This document shows, one piece after another, positions 27,089 through 36,419 of a stretch of 64,000 bases of DNA. The notes beneath the pieces are model-generated. The model was not told the origin of the DNA, made no database searches, and saw nothing but the letters and a program-made list of their open reading frames with translations. This stretch comes from a virus. The stretch's first letter is position 1; each line of letters starts with the position of its first letter. Both the position numbers and the translations under genes were made by a program. The stretch is taken from the IMG/VR virus record IMGVR_UViG_3300031963_000003, positions 124,001 through 188,000 of that record. The stretch is one strand, 5' to 3'.

Positions 27089-27379
27089 ATGGATTTTTCT
27101 CCTGAAAGTTTGATATATTTGCAAACAATTAAAAATTACTTTGAAAGTAATGAGGAAGCGAGAAAATATTTTTTATCAAACTTGAACGAAGATGAGTTTT
27201 ATAATAGTATTTTAAAAGTCGCTGAAAATAATTTTAGAAAAACAGGTGAACCTCAATTAACACAGGAACAACTTGAATTTCTAAGAGTATCTTTGATGAT
27301 TTTTAAAAAAGTAGAAGATAGTGAATTTAATGGAATTTACTTTTATGAATCAACGGATTTAAAATTTTATTACAAATAG
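27089..27379 (+). CDS. Hypothetical helical protein, 96 residues
   Basis: Acidic, mostly helical protein, 2 bp after the Dam gene and 1 bp before the AAA+ gene. No recognisable motif. Confidence 0.6.
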   Translation: MDFSPESLIYLQTIKNYFESNEEARKYFLSNLNEDEFYNSILKVAENNFRKTGEPQLTQEQLEFLRVSLMIFKKVEDSEFNGIYFYESTDLKFYYK

Positions 27380-27380
27380 A

Positions 27381-28448
27381 ATGAGAAAAACACCAGACCA
27401 ATATTTTATTTATGAAACATCGTATGGTACCGACGTACCAACGAATCAATTGTATCTTCACACCTTTGATGAAATACCATCTGTTTATAAGACGGAGAAG
27501 GTGTATACATCAGATGTAATGGATTATTTCATATCAGATGGATATAGACCTATATGTGAATTAAATTCAACCTCTAAAAGAAGAGTACATAAACCAAATA
27601 CAGAAATTTTTCTTCTTAATGATAATAATAAAACTGCAATATTATTAAAATCAAAATATGAAAAAGAAGAATTATTATTTGAGTTAGAATTTTATTACAC
27701 ATTATCTCATGGTATATTTGATACAAATTTTGATTTGAAAAAAATATCAGGATTTGAGTTTGAATTAAAAAAGAGTGGTATTAGTTTAGTAAAATCTGAA
27801 CATGGTCATATGGACACCGAGGAATATGAATTAAATGTACCTGATGTTGACATAAAATTAAATTACGGTGATAAGTTTGTAAAACTACACGATACTATTG
27901 TCACTCGACTGAACAAGAAAAATGATAAAGGTATTGTGTTATTTCATGGAGACCCCGGCACGGGCAAAACTTCGTATATAAAGTACCTTACAAGATTGAT
28001 TGTCGATAAAGAGATACTATTTATTCCACCATCTATGGCCGAATCTCTTTCAGAACCCTCAATTATTCCATTCTTGATGGAACATAAAAACTCTATTCTG
28101 ATTATTGAAGATGCCGAGAAAGTAATTTCAGATAGAGAATTAAACGGTTCTTCTGTTGGTGTTTCTAATATATTAAACATAACAGATGGTATTCTTGGGG
28201 ATTGTTTGAATATTCAAATCGTTGCTACCTTCAATATGAAAAAAGAAAAAATTGACCAAGCCCTACTGAGAAAGGGTAGATTAATTTGTGAACATAAATT
28301 TGAACCTCTAAGTGTTGAAGAATCTAACAAATTATTAAAACACTTAGGTAAGAAAAAAACAGTTGATAAACCAACTACACTTGCGGATATTTATAATATC
28401 GATGAAGACGTGGTTCGAGTTGAAAATAAAAAACAAATAGGATTTTAA
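27381..28448 (+). CDS. AAA+ ATPase, BCS1-like
   Basis: 355 residues. A non-conserved N-terminal half precedes the AAA module: Walker A GDPGTGKT (190-197), Walker B ILIIEDAE (E243/D244 region), sensor-type ATFN and an arginine-containing DQALLRKGRL segment. The domain order and spacing fit the BCS1/FtsH-like group of AAA proteins that unfold or translocate substrates. It precedes thioredoxin and glutaredoxin genes with short gaps. Substrate unknown. Confidence 0.8.
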   Translation: MRKTPDQYFIYETSYGTDVPTNQLYLHTFDEIPSVYKTEKVYTSDVMDYFISDGYRPICELNSTSKRRVHKPNTEIFLLNDNNKTAILLKSKYEKEELLFELEFYYTLSHGIFDTNFDLKKISGFEFELKKSGISLVKSEHGHMDTEEYELNVPDVDIKLNYGDKFVKLHDTIVTRLNKKNDKGIVLFHGDPGTGKTSYIKYLTRLIVDKEILFIPPSMAESLSEPSIIPFLMEHKNSILIIEDAEKVISDRELNGSSVGVSNILNITDGILGDCLNIQIVATFNMKKEKIDQALLRKGRLICEHKFEPLSVEESNKLLKHLGKKKTVDKPTTLADIYNIDEDVVRVENKKQIGF

Positions 28449-28460
28449 AATTAAAGAAAA

Positions 28461-28766
28461 ATGGAATTAGTAACAGTTGAAAAACTAAATGAAATGAAAC
28501 AAAACGGTGAGAAAGTTCTTGCCGACTTTTACGCTGAATGGTGTGGACCATGTAAAATGTTATTACCAAAATTAGATTTACTACAACACGAATACCCTGA
28601 TGTTAAATTCGTCAAGGTTAATGTTGATTCTGAAATGTCAGGTTCTCAAGAATATGGGGTACGTTCAGTACCAACGGTAATGATATTTAATGGTAATAAC
28701 GAAGTATCAAGAACATCAGGTGTTAGACCCGATTCTTTTTACAAAGAAATATTAAACACTTTATAA
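28461..28766 (+). CDS. Thioredoxin
   Basis: 101 residues with the WCGPCK active site (C28, C31) and the cis-proline region SVPTVMIF. It reduces disulfides; in phages it commonly feeds ribonucleotide reductase or acts as a polymerase processivity factor. Coupled by 1 bp to a glutaredoxin-like gene, which points to redox support for nucleotide synthesis. Confidence 0.9.
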   Translation: MELVTVEKLNEMKQNGEKVLADFYAEWCGPCKMLLPKLDLLQHEYPDVKFVKVNVDSEMSGSQEYGVRSVPTVMIFNGNNEVSRTSGVRPDSFYKEILNTL

Positions 28767-28767
28767 T

Positions 28768-29061
28768 ATGGCGAATGAATTACTTCTATTTACACTTGAG
28801 GGTTGTGGAGGTTGTAAAAGATTAAAAGAGAGACTCCAAAAAGAATCATTACCTTACCGAGAAGTTGAAGTTGGTAAGAATAAAGAGATTTGGAATAAAG
28901 TAATTGAACAAACGGGTAATGAATATTTACCCGCCTTTTACATTAAAAAAGACGACACTGGTAAAGGACCCTTTTTTTGTCCCGAAAAAGATTTTAATGG
29001 GGACGACGAGGCGTTAGCAATTATATTAAAATACATTGAAAAAAAAGAAGGGGGTCAATAA
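28768..29061 (+). CDS. Glutaredoxin-like protein
   Basis: 97 residues with a CGGC active site (C13-C16) in a thioredoxin fold and a YLPAFYI cis-proline-like strand. CGGC is atypical for glutaredoxins (CPYC). Probably a dithiol reductant partnering the adjacent thioredoxin. Its stop codon lies in the terminator hairpin. Confidence 0.7.
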   Translation: MANELLLFTLEGCGGCKRLKERLQKESLPYREVEVGKNKEIWNKVIEQTGNEYLPAFYIKKDDTGKGPFFCPEKDFNGDDEALAIILKYIEKKEGGQ

Positions 29062-29072
29062 CCCCCTTTTTT
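29050..29072 (+). terminator. Terminator between convergent operons
   Basis: GGGGGT (29050-29055), loop CAATA, ACCCCC (29061-29066), then six T. With the A-rich sequence on the left it can also stop transcription arriving on the minus strand from the glycan operon. Confidence 0.8.
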
Positions 29073-30132
29073 ATTTAACTAAACTATTAATCCATTTATA
29101 GGTTTTTTCCATTCCATAGAACAGAGGTTCACTAACAACCCAACCTATTTTTTCGTGGTATAATTTATTGTCTGAATTTCTTCCCCTCACACCAACAGGA
29201 CATTTATATCCATACTTCTGTTTAAATTCTTCCCCACCAATATTTCTGATATAAATTTCTTTACCTGAAATATCTATAGCCATTTGAGCCAAATCATTAA
29301 TTGTTACTTTCTCTTCAGAACCAATGTTTACAGGACCCAAAAAAGAGTCTTGTCTCATTAGTCTTAAAACCGCTTCAACACATTCATCCACATATAAGAA
29401 TGAACGAGTCTGTTGACCATCACCCCAAACTTCAATTTCTCCACCGTCTAACATTTCGGCAACTTTTCTACACATAGCTGCTGGTGCTTTTTCTTTACCA
29501 CCTTTCCACGTACCATATGGACCAAATATGTTATGAAATCTAGCAATTCGAACATCCAAACCGTGATTTCTGTGAAAAGCCAAGTACAACCTTTCCGAAA
29601 AAAGTTTTTCCCAACCATATTCTGAATCAGGATTCGCGGGATATGCTGATGATTCTTCACAATTTGGGTTGTTAGGGTCTAATTGATTGTGTTCAGGATA
29701 CATACATGCCGATGATGAATAAAAAATCTTCTTAACTTTTGTCTTCACTGATTCATTTACAACATTTAAATTTATCATTGCAGAATTGTGCATAACATTC
29801 GCGTCATTTTCACCAGTGAAGATGTAACCAGCACCACCCATATCGGCAGCTAATTGATAAACCTCATCAAATGGGACCTCAGTTGAATATGGTTGTTTGT
29901 AATAATTAAACGGTAATATCGTACCATTTAATTCTTCTAATCTCATTACTGATGATACGTTTTTTGGGTCCGTAAGGTCATATATTAAGAATTCGTCACA
30001 AAAGTCTTTCTCATCAAAATATTCGTGTCTTTTTATATCAACTACTCTTACGTAGTTTCCTTCATTTTTTAATCTTTTTGCTAGGTGACCACCAATAAAT
30101 CCGCCACCACCCAATACTAATACTCGTTTCAT
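29071..30132 (-). CDS. GDP-mannose 3,5-epimerase-like SDR
   Basis: 353 residues, extended short-chain dehydrogenase: NAD-binding GGGGFIGG (8-15), SSSACMYP (139-146) with C143 at the position of the catalytic Cys of GDP-mannose 3,5-epimerase, Y172-x3-K176, and a nearly diagnostic run of family motifs: FHNIFGPYGTWKGG, EKAPAAMCRK, WGDGQQTRSF, VRGRNSDN. The plant-type enzyme makes GDP-L-galactose/gulose from GDP-mannose. An insertion at about 70-85 is extra. It is the last gene of the glycan operon and would supply an unusual sugar nucleotide. Confidence 0.85.
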   Translation of the reverse strand: MKRVLVLGGGGFIGGHLAKRLKNEGNYVRVVDIKRHEYFDEKDFCDEFLIYDLTDPKNVSSVMRLEELNGTILPFNYYKQPYSTEVPFDEVYQLAADMGGAGYIFTGENDANVMHNSAMINLNVVNESVKTKVKKIFYSSSACMYPEHNQLDPNNPNCEESSAYPANPDSEYGWEKLFSERLYLAFHRNHGLDVRIARFHNIFGPYGTWKGGKEKAPAAMCRKVAEMLDGGEIEVWGDGQQTRSFLYVDECVEAVLRLMRQDSFLGPVNIGSEEKVTINDLAQMAIDISGKEIYIRNIGGEEFKQKYGYKCPVGVRGRNSDNKLYHEKIGWVVSEPLFYGMEKTYKWINSLVK

Positions 30133-30746
30133 TTTATTTTTTTAAAAAATCCCTCACCAAAATTATTACCCCACCAAAATTGTTCAACACAGGTAAACCC
30201 ATGATGTGTCATCCAATTGTTTATTTCATCAAAGTGTGGACAACCTTTATATAATTCGGCTCTGTTTATTTCTACAATAACGTAGTCAATGTTGATTAAT
30301 GTATTCACGGAACCTTTGAGAACCTCTAATTCAAAACCTTGAACATCGATATTCATCATGTTGTATTTTGAAAAATCGTAATTTAAATCATCCAATCTAT
30401 CCATTTCAACTTCTTCTACAGAATCAAAAACGATATGAGGAAATTGAACAGAATGTAATTTCGGTTCTAATATTGAGGATGACATACCTTTATTAAAGGA
30501 TTCTACAAACATAGAAACTTTTCTCTTTTCATTACCTAACGCCAGTTTAACTAAAATTGCGTCATCATCTATTTTTTCTTTTAAGGTCTCAAAATTAGAC
30601 GATAGAGGTTCAAAGTATATTCTGTTTGAAATACCCAATTCCTTATAAACTTCATCTTCTTGACCAAAATGTGCACCAACGTGAATCACACCATGGATAT
30701 TAACATTATGATTAATCATAAATGTCTTTAGCTCTATATTATTCAT
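30129..30746 (-). CDS. FkbM-family methyltransferase
   Basis: 205 residues. SAM-binding motif HVGAHFGQE (22-30), acidic YFEPL at the end of strand 2, and the FkbM C-terminal signature MNIDVQGFELEVLKG (132-146). FkbM enzymes O-methylate sugars or small molecules. It overlaps both neighbours by 4 bp (ATGA) and probably methylates a residue of the glycan. Confidence 0.8.
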   Translation of the reverse strand: MNNIELKTFMINHNVNIHGVIHVGAHFGQEDEVYKELGISNRIYFEPLSSNFETLKEKIDDDAILVKLALGNEKRKVSMFVESFNKGMSSSILEPKLHSVQFPHIVFDSVEEVEMDRLDDLNYDFSKYNMMNIDVQGFELEVLKGSVNTLINIDYVIVEINRAELYKGCPHFDEINNWMTHHGFTCVEQFWWGNNFGEGFFKKIK

Positions 30747-31510
30747 TCTCTATCCTCTTTATATTTGTCTTTATTATACAATAAATCCCTGTGTTTTTCA
30801 AGTATTTTTGCTGCGTTTACGTAAACTAAATTATTATGTAATGATTGATTTTTTTGTCTAGTGGTCCCCCATCCAGGTTCGGAAATATAATCTATCGTAT
30901 ATAAACCTGACACTTTTCCGAGTTCTTTGAATGCTCTCATGGACATATCCATATCATCATAATTTTGGGGTGAAAAATATTCGTCTAAAAAATTTAATTT
31001 GACCACGTCATTATAGTTGTACATTAGTGGACCTCTGTTACCATATTCTCTAGCATAAAAAATATCTCTTGATGAGTTATCTTTATGTGCAATATCGATG
31101 TAATTTATTTGTTTTGTTTGTTCATTATAGATGTTATTGTGAGCAACAAAAGATGTTACAGCGAACACATCACTATATTTTATGAACGGTTCCAACATCC
31201 TCTTATCAAAATCTTTTTCTGTGACAACCATATCATCTTGGATTAAGACCACATAATCATTTATAACAGACTTTAGACCAATATTATTTGCTTTGGTTTC
31301 AAAAACATTGTCGGCATACAGGTAATCAATTTTTTTATTACTAACTCTCTTTAAATTGTCACGAACAATACCTTCACTATTATCTGTACAACCATCAAAA
31401 ACTATTACAATCTGGTCATTCAGTTCTGATAAATTATTTACCAAGTTACTCACCACTTGGTTCATTAAGAATTCCTTGTTGTGAATTGTCAATACTACTG
31501 ATGTTTTCAT
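30743..31510 (-). CDS. GT2-type glycosyltransferase
   Basis: 255 residues from ATG 31510, whose ATGA overlaps the stop of the upstream gene; the ATG at 31540 is inside that gene. GT-A fold: SVVLTIHNKEF at the start, IVFDGCTDNSEG, and VLIQDDM as the DxD-like metal site. Sugar donor not predictable. Confidence 0.8.
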   Translation of the reverse strand: MKTSVVLTIHNKEFLMNQVVSNLVNNLSELNDQIVIVFDGCTDNSEGIVRDNLKRVSNKKIDYLYADNVFETKANNIGLKSVINDYVVLIQDDMVVTEKDFDKRMLEPFIKYSDVFAVTSFVAHNNIYNEQTKQINYIDIAHKDNSSRDIFYAREYGNRGPLMYNYNDVVKLNFLDEYFSPQNYDDMDMSMRAFKELGKVSGLYTIDYISEPGWGTTRQKNQSLHNNLVYVNAAKILEKHRDLLYNKDKYKEDRE

Positions 31511-32268
31511 TTTAAAAGATATTTTGATAATTCTATACAATCACCTTTTCTATCAAACAGGTGGTCAACATAATTATACGTTTCAATCACGTTATAATTT
31601 TCTTTGTGAAAAATCCAATTATTTGCCGTTTGCTCACAACAATGATAAATCTTCGAGTCTGTATCAGTCACATCTGAAATGTCTACCGATATCATATCTT
31701 CCATAATTTTTTTTGCTTGGTGAATATTGTAATCCGCGGGCAACCCAAAAATACCTAAATTATAAATTTTAAAATCTAAATCATTTGTAACCTGTTTACA
31801 TATTTTTATTTCACCCCATCTCGGGTCACCATTCCTAACGATTCTTTCATACTTCCAAACCATAATAGAATTATCATCAATTTGTGGTAATTCCGAATGA
31901 AAAAATAAATCATTATCGATTTTTACAGTGTACTCAGTTTCTGATTTTGCATAATTAATAAAATCATTTAAAACTGTAAAACTATAATTAAGACTTTCAT
32001 TGTATTTGGTAAGTTGTTCCGTGTAATCAATATAAATAATTCTGTCTTGGTCAATGTTATACTTGTTCATTTTTTCTTTCATACCCTCAACATCATCAGT
32101 ATAAAGATGTAAAATACTTTTTCTATTCTTATCAATAAATGAAGCATAAGATGCTGATGAATAATCAGATATAAACTCTTTATTTTTGTAGACATCAAAC
32201 GCCCATTTCCGACCGATTTGGGACATTTTATTTAAGTCATAATTATAATTTAATGCAATAAATTTCAT
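31507..32268 (-). CDS. Putative glycosyltransferase
   Basis: 253 residues. The segment VKIDNDLFF (about 122) is a DxD-like site after a beta strand, as in GT-A enzymes, and the operon context supports the call. The overall family is not recognised, so assignment is tentative. Confidence 0.5.
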   Translation of the reverse strand: MKFIALNYNYDLNKMSQIGRKWAFDVYKNKEFISDYSSASYASFIDKNRKSILHLYTDDVEGMKEKMNKYNIDQDRIIYIDYTEQLTKYNESLNYSFTVLNDFINYAKSETEYTVKIDNDLFFHSELPQIDDNSIMVWKYERIVRNGDPRWGEIKICKQVTNDLDFKIYNLGIFGLPADYNIHQAKKIMEDMISVDISDVTDTDSKIYHCCEQTANNWIFHKENYNVIETYNYVDHLFDRKGDCIELSKYLLK

Positions 32269-32939
32269 GGTATATATACGTTGTATTTTATTCTATAATC
32301 GAGACAATAATCAAATTTTAAATTATGTTTCACAACCAAGTTAGTTAATATACTTTGGTCATTTCTATGGAATTGCCAATTTGGAAAATTCTCACCAATT
32401 TGATTTGGTTCATTGTCAACTATCTGTTTAATACTACAATACTTAAAATAATCGTGAACAAATTCCATCATTTGTTTGGTTTTTTTAATGATGATAAATC
32501 CTGCTTCCATCTGTGGTGTTTCATGAAACTTTTCTTCATCACAATCCATCAAGATAAAACAGTCTCTTTTTGTACATATTTTTTGAGGCCAACGATTTCC
32601 ATTCCAATTTGTAAAATAATAATCATTATCTTTCAAATAATTTGCAATCGTATTATAATCAACATCAACTAAATCACCGGCATCGGTATAAATTAATGCA
32701 TCCCCATCTTCTAATTCATTCAAAATATCTAAAATAATTTTTGGTTTCCACAACCAAAATCCATCACCCGTTTCACAATCTAATATTTCTTTATGGTTTT
32801 CATAAAAAATACCTTTCTTAACATCTTCAGATTTAAATCCTCGGATATCATTGAAACCACGTGAATTATAATATCCGATTAATTTTTGAACGGTGTTACT
32901 AAATTTATTGTTGGTGTAAAAAGATAGAACAATTTTCAT
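32265..32939 (-). CDS. Capsular-type glycosyltransferase
   Basis: 224 residues. The core GFWLWKPKIIL followed by LIYTDAGD matches a family of polysaccharide glycosyltransferase-like proteins with a WLWKP motif and DxG metal site; NRWPQKICTKRD is the usual later motif. Overlaps the downstream gene by 4 bp. Confidence 0.65.
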   Translation of the reverse strand: MKIVLSFYTNNKFSNTVQKLIGYYNSRGFNDIRGFKSEDVKKGIFYENHKEILDCETGDGFWLWKPKIILDILNELEDGDALIYTDAGDLVDVDYNTIANYLKDNDYYFTNWNGNRWPQKICTKRDCFILMDCDEEKFHETPQMEAGFIIIKKTKQMMEFVHDYFKYCSIKQIVDNEPNQIGENFPNWQFHRNDQSILTNLVVKHNLKFDYCLDYRIKYNVYIP

Positions 32940-32941
32940 TA

Positions 32942-33643
32942 TTAATGTATCCCCCGAACATTTACGTTTATTTCATATTCATTTATTAATGGAGAGAGTT
33001 CATTAGGGTATTCAGATAAATTCCATTTACCTCTAACTAAAGCCGTTGCTATATATGGATAAACAGAACTATCAAAATGATTCAACCCCCTTTTGTTTTC
33101 ACCATCGTAATGATATAAACCTTTGATGTTGTTTTCTATCATAAAATTTCTATATGTTTCATTCTCTAACCACATATTATTTTTGGTACCTTTCATGATT
33201 TTAATGTAATCATCTTTTTTCCAAATAGTTGGTTGCATAGAAAATATATCTTTATTGTCGGATTCTATTTCATATAAGGTCTCATAAATTTTTTTATCTT
33301 TAACAGACCCCGATTTTAACAATCTAATGAACGAATATTCTTGGTTATCATGTAAAAAATCGAGGTAATTAAAAATTTTATCATGACTGACATTGTTATA
33401 AAGAATAAAGTCTTCTTGTAAGTATATAAAATAGTCATATGGTATTGAAGATAAACACTTTAACCATGATTCATAATAAGGTTCTTGATTTTCATATAAA
33501 AAACAAATTTGCTCGGGTATCATTACATCTGTAATAAAATACATCGGTAAGTTTGTGTACTTTTTTTGTTCTAACAAGAACATATCCAAAATATCTGAAC
33601 ATTTTGAATTTGTATAAGTAACGTAACAAATTTTATTATCCAT
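32942..33643 (-). CDS. Putative glycosyltransferase (GT-A)
   Basis: 233 residues with YFIYLQEDFIL (about 73-83) as a likely metal-binding acidic site and an SxQPTIWKKDD segment later, as in several uncharacterised sugar transferases. Overlaps the upstream FkbM gene by 8 bp. Confidence 0.55.
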   Translation of the reverse strand: MDNKICYVTYTNSKCSDILDMFLLEQKKYTNLPMYFITDVMIPEQICFLYENQEPYYESWLKCLSSIPYDYFIYLQEDFILYNNVSHDKIFNYLDFLHDNQEYSFIRLLKSGSVKDKKIYETLYEIESDNKDIFSMQPTIWKKDDYIKIMKGTKNNMWLENETYRNFMIENNIKGLYHYDGENKRGLNHFDSSVYPYIATALVRGKWNLSEYPNELSPLINEYEINVNVRGIH

Positions 33644-34370
33644 AAGGTGTTAAATTTTTGTTGATATAAACCACATCCATTTCTGTGTTTGAAGATTCTG
33701 GCGACTCGTCTATTGGTATAAACCTATTTAGTTTTTCATCTAGTTCAGATTTACTTGTAGAACCACGATATAATTCCTGTAACCCTACTTCGGTGGTTAT
33801 TATTTTTACATCATTTAAATATTCTTTTAGAGAGTCTAATACGATATTTTCTGCACCTTGAACATCCATCCAAATCAAATCAACACTTTTAATATCATTT
33901 TCTTTTAACCAATCACTAAGAACAATACAGTCAACCTCAGTTTCCTTTTGGGCCCACTGAGATGAACGCCAGTGGTTTGTTGTCTGTAATAAAGAACTGG
34001 CACCCACATTTCCATTATAAACTTCGTAAAATTTAGTTTTACCGTTGTAATTGTTTATTGCGTATTGGTAAACTTTTATGTTATTAATTTTCTCAACGTT
34101 CTTAACTGTAAATTCGTAGTTTTCTTTTACTGGTTCAAACGCATATATTTTAGCATGTGGAAACCATCTATTTAACTCTAAACTTTGGCAACCATCTCTT
34201 GACCCAATATCTAATATTGTGTTGACATCATTAAAGTCAATTTTATCTTTTATAACATTAATCATTTTTGTTGTCCATAATGGACATCTACCATTCAAAT
34301 CGGTAAAGGCACCCCTATTTAATTCATCTTGAGTAAATGCGTCGTCAATAAATTTTGAATTATCTATCAT
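33636..34370 (-). CDS. FkbM-family methyltransferase
   Basis: 244 residues. SAM motif ILDIGSRDGCQS, acidic YAFEPVKENY and WMDVQGAENIVL signature. Second FkbM enzyme of the operon; its sequence is clearly different from the one at 30129, so they probably methylate different positions. Confidence 0.8.
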   Translation of the reverse strand: MIDNSKFIDDAFTQDELNRGAFTDLNGRCPLWTTKMINVIKDKIDFNDVNTILDIGSRDGCQSLELNRWFPHAKIYAFEPVKENYEFTVKNVEKINNIKVYQYAINNYNGKTKFYEVYNGNVGASSLLQTTNHWRSSQWAQKETEVDCIVLSDWLKENDIKSVDLIWMDVQGAENIVLDSLKEYLNDVKIITTEVGLQELYRGSTSKSELDEKLNRFIPIDESPESSNTEMDVVYINKNLTPYG

Positions 34371-34381
34371 TTTTATAATTT

Positions 34382-34972
34382 TTAAATCACCACCATACTA
34401 TAACATGGTGCGTCTTTATATGTGGACAAATTAATATTTCGTTTTAACCAAAAAATTTCATTATCATTACTTAATTCGCCACCCATAAAGTTTATATTTT
34501 TATAGTTAAGTGATATTATATTTTCCGTGATTATTTTTTCCGAATACTCATCGTGTATGGTAGATACATTCCAAATATCAAACACCGTATCTATTTCACC
34601 CTCCACAAAATAATCAACAAAATATTTTCCTTCATTATGCCAAGTCAAAAAATTTACACACTCTTTTTTAAATGTGGAAACTAATCTATTTGCATTAGAT
34701 GGTAGTAAATCACTTCTCCATTTAAGGACTCTGTTGTAACCTATTTCTTTGGCTTTCATTATTCCATTCAAAGTTGATATTTTTTGTAGTGCTATATTTT
34801 GTACACCCCTATCGTGTGGAATACTGTTGAATAAGACAACATCATTAGTATCGTATTTTGATTCTTCACCTTGCCATGTTGACCAAATCAAATCATAACC
34901 AGTCCAAGCGTTTTTTAATTCTTTAACGTAGTCTGAAGGTCCTTGTACTATGACACAAAAATCATTATTCAT
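34382..34972 (-). CDS. WavE-like glycosyltransferase
   Basis: 196 residues. CVIVQGP at the N-terminus, IWSTWQGE, then the N-x(4)-Q-x(2)-S-x(2)-G region and LKWRSDL match the WavE family of lipopolysaccharide core synthesis proteins, here in a short form. Eleven bp separate it from the next gene. Confidence 0.6.
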   Translation of the reverse strand: MNNDFCVIVQGPSDYVKELKNAWTGYDLIWSTWQGEESKYDTNDVVLFNSIPHDRGVQNIALQKISTLNGIMKAKEIGYNRVLKWRSDLLPSNANRLVSTFKKECVNFLTWHNEGKYFVDYFVEGEIDTVFDIWNVSTIHDEYSEKIITENIISLNYKNINFMGGELSNDNEIFWLKRNINLSTYKDAPCYSMVVI

Positions 34973-34978
34973 ACTGAA

Positions 34979-35698
34979 TTAAAATTTTGATATGTGATTA
35001 TGATATTGTGACCCTTCATACATGTATGGTCTAGTTATTTTATTATGTATGAATACATCTAATGCGGAACCAAAATCAATATAAGTGTTATTACTATTAT
35101 TTGTAAACATATGTTTTATGATAACAGCAGATGTTGGTCCACAACATACGATAAATAAAGTATCTTTATATTTTGAAGAAACATTGTATATTTTTTCTAA
35201 AAACGAATCTCTATGTTCTTCCCAATAGTTTACACAATCATTAGGGAACGGTACAAATTCTGATACACTAAATGGTATGTTTTTTAAATCACAATTTTCA
35301 TTACAAATTAAAACAACATCTCGATTTATATTTCTTATTCTTGATATATTTTCTTTGTAATTTGCGTTAATCCATAGGTTAGCAAATGTAATGTTTGATT
35401 TATTTTGTATTCTATCATATAAAAAATTATAGTCTCTAATACTATCAGTTTTGGAGGATATTGCAAAATAAAAATTTGGGTCGTTCAACCCTATACATTC
35501 ATTTAAATCCACACCTAATTTGGTTTGTCCCCCACTCGAAAACCATTTATCGTTTTGATACGCTTGTGTATTCTTTTCTATCGGTGAATTATTCATTAAC
35601 ATCACTTCACCATCGGCATATCTAACAAAAGAAAAGTTAGTTCGACTATCTATCTTTTCCCAAAACGAATTAAAATCTTCAATATACTTTTCAATCAT
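34979..35698 (-). CDS. GT-D (DUF1792-like) glycosyltransferase
   Basis: 239 residues. SFVRYADGE (23-31) corresponds to the conserved R-x-G-D-G-E motif of GT-D enzymes (with Ala for Gly), and FIVCCGPTSAVI plus YIDFGSALD match the later nucleotide-binding motifs. GT-D enzymes add glucose to O-linked glycans of bacterial serine-rich adhesins, which is suggestive given the Thr-rich fibres here. Confidence 0.6.
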   Translation of the reverse strand: MIEKYIEDFNSFWEKIDSRTNFSFVRYADGEVMLMNNSPIEKNTQAYQNDKWFSSGGQTKLGVDLNECIGLNDPNFYFAISSKTDSIRDYNFLYDRIQNKSNITFANLWINANYKENISRIRNINRDVVLICNENCDLKNIPFSVSEFVPFPNDCVNYWEEHRDSFLEKIYNVSSKYKDTLFIVCCGPTSAVIIKHMFTNNSNNTYIDFGSALDVFIHNKITRPYMYEGSQYHNHISKF

Positions 35699-36419
35699 TT
35701 AATATTGTCTTAAATCCTTTATTTACATACCCACGGTAAACTTCACCCATTAAATTCATATTTGAATGATTTACGGAAATTGCGTTGGAATCAGTTCCAT
35801 GTTCCCATGCATATTCTGGTATACTACCCCACATTTCTCTATTTTCTTTAGGATGGGGAGGAACGTAAGTTCCGATATTTGCGTATTTCTGTAATGTATA
35901 TGAAAAGTGCATATCCTCACCAACTAATTTACTCTGATTGATTTCAGGTAATTCTCTCCAAAATATCGATAACCATTCTCTTTTAAAGAACCACGAGTGA
36001 CCAACAATGTCGACCTTTTCAATTTCTTCGTTAGGTTGGTCCCAACCGACTCTTGTTGCTGGCCAATAAGAGTTTTTTGTGTGAAATTTTACACCGATAG
36101 TTCCTAATAAACCTTCTTGAATTTTCATGGTGTTTAGACAGTTTTCTAACCATAGTTTACCCGGTATTGTGTCATCATCAAAAACACAAATATATTCTGT
36201 GTTGGCATTTAAAGCAAATGCAAATCTTGCCCACACACCTAAATTACTATTACAAGATGCGTGAATTAAATCTTTGGTTAGTCCCTCATCAAATTGAGAA
36301 CCAGAATTTTGCCAAAATAAAATTGATTCGGGTTGGACACTTTGATTTCTAATTGATTCCAATTGTTTTTGGAGAACATGTGGTCTTTTATACCCATTTA
36401 ATATTACCGTTATACTCAT
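35691..36419 (-). CDS. GT2 glycosyltransferase
   Basis: 242 residues. TVILNGYKRP, QLESIRNQS and YICVFDDDTIPG (DDD metal site, about 75-78) are classic GT-A family 2 motifs. ATGA overlap with the downstream epimerase-side gene. Confidence 0.8.
   Translation of the reverse strand: MSITVILNGYKRPHVLQKQLESIRNQSVQPESILFWQNSGSQFDEGLTKDLIHASCNSNLGVWARFAFALNANTEYICVFDDDTIPGKLWLENCLNTMKIQEGLLGTIGVKFHTKNSYWPATRVGWDQPNEEIEKVDIVGHSWFFKREWLSIFWRELPEINQSKLVGEDMHFSYTLQKYANIGTYVPPHPKENREMWGSIPEYAWEHGTDSNAISVNHSNMNLMGEVYRGYVNKGFKTILND

Noticed and set aside
32355-32672. Plus-strand open frame within the glycan operon
   Set aside because: Antisense to a clear glycosyltransferase gene, with AT-driven Ile/Phe/Leu composition and no neighbours on that strand.
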